Origin: Enterococcus sp. 9E7_DIV0242
GTDB taxonomy: Bacteria; Bacillota; Bacilli; Lactobacillales; Enterococcaceae
Direction: 5' to 3'
Assembly (NCBI RefSeq): GCF_002140975.2
Contig: NZ_CP147247.1
Location: forward strand, 4,019,001-4,083,000
Length of the DNA stretch: 64,000 nucleotides
Part shown: positions 63,915 through 64,000 of the stretch, one piece after another
How positions within the stretch are numbered: the stretch's first letter is position 1
Layout of the letters: every line of letters begins with the position of its first letter
Position numbers and translations under genes: made by a program
Notes under the pieces: generated by a model
Told to the model about the DNA's origin: nothing
Seen by the model: only the letters and a program-made list of their open reading frames with translations
Databases searched by the model: none

Positions 63915-64000
63915 TGGAAAAACTATATGATAAATCACTGACTGAGCTGCACGATTTGCTTGTATCAAAGGAAATCACAGCGGTTGATTTGACAACAGCA
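63914..64000 (+). CDS. gatA: Aspartyl/glutamyl-tRNA amidotransferase subunit A (partial, 5' end)
   Basis: The frame opens at ATG 63914 and runs off the window after 29 codons ([16 protein letters not shown]). The first helix and the place after gatC identify GatA, the amidase subunit. The catalytic Ser-cisSer-Lys region lies beyond the window. Confidence 0.9.
   Translation, partial: MEKLYDKSLTELHDLLVSKEITAVDLTTA

Overview
The window looks like a chromosomal segment of a low-GC lactic acid bacterium, most likely Enterococcus. The evidence is gene content and order (clpE, small gene, ptsH-ptsI, tig, fruRKA, pcrA-ligA-gatCA), a CtsR operator before clpE, strong AGGAGG-type ribosome binding sites and a low-GC base composition. 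My recollection is that this backbone resembles the E. faecalis clade; species cannot be fixed from sequence alone. I saw no rRNA, tRNA, CRISPR array or prophage.

Layout. 1-7.4 kb: end of a possible acetyltransferase, an MFS exporter divergent from an SgrR-like regulator, rlmD with a small membrane protein, then recX-mutY. 7.5-12 kb: a two-component system followed by an ABC-2 exporter; the exporter promoter carries four 11-bp direct repeats and overlaps an intrinsic terminator. 12-15.4 kb: a RimL-type acetyltransferase, an uncharacterised two-gene unit and a DUF402-type nucleotide phosphatase.

15.4-34 kb is an accessory pectin/galacturonate locus. It has uronate isomerase (uxaC), altronate oxidoreductase (uxaB), altronate dehydratase (uxaA), a TIM-barrel isomerase, a LacI-type regulator, a GH28 polygalacturonase with no signal peptide, a YesM/YesN-type two-component system, an ABC sugar importer lacking its own ATPase, an esterase and an enolase-superfamily enzyme. 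Four LacI-type 14-bp operators tie uxaB, the regulator and the distant enolase-superfamily gene together. The inferred flow is: oligogalacturonides imported by the ABC system, cut inside the cell by GH28, galacturonate converted through tagaturonate and altronate to 2-keto-3-deoxygluconate. The kinase and aldolase for the last steps are not in the window.

34-64 kb is mostly housekeeping: AI-2E family permease, a CNNM/CorC-type transporter, an Mga-like regulator, prfC, clpE, HPr and enzyme I, trigger factor, the fructose PTS operon, a polymerase/ligase-like membrane protein, pcrA, ligA, gatC and the start of gatA. A complete ISL3-family insertion sequence (51882-53587, perfect 8-bp target duplication) sits between one gene and its terminator.

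The most unusual feature is the leader of the CNNM/CorC gene. Three 70-bp tandem repeats are separated by stems of unrelated sequence that still pair, and each repeat encodes the same small peptide start (MKEL-V/I-NNLSSF). The last of these small frames overlaps the transporter start codon by ATGA. This looks like a repeated leader-peptide/RNA control element that I cannot match to a known family.
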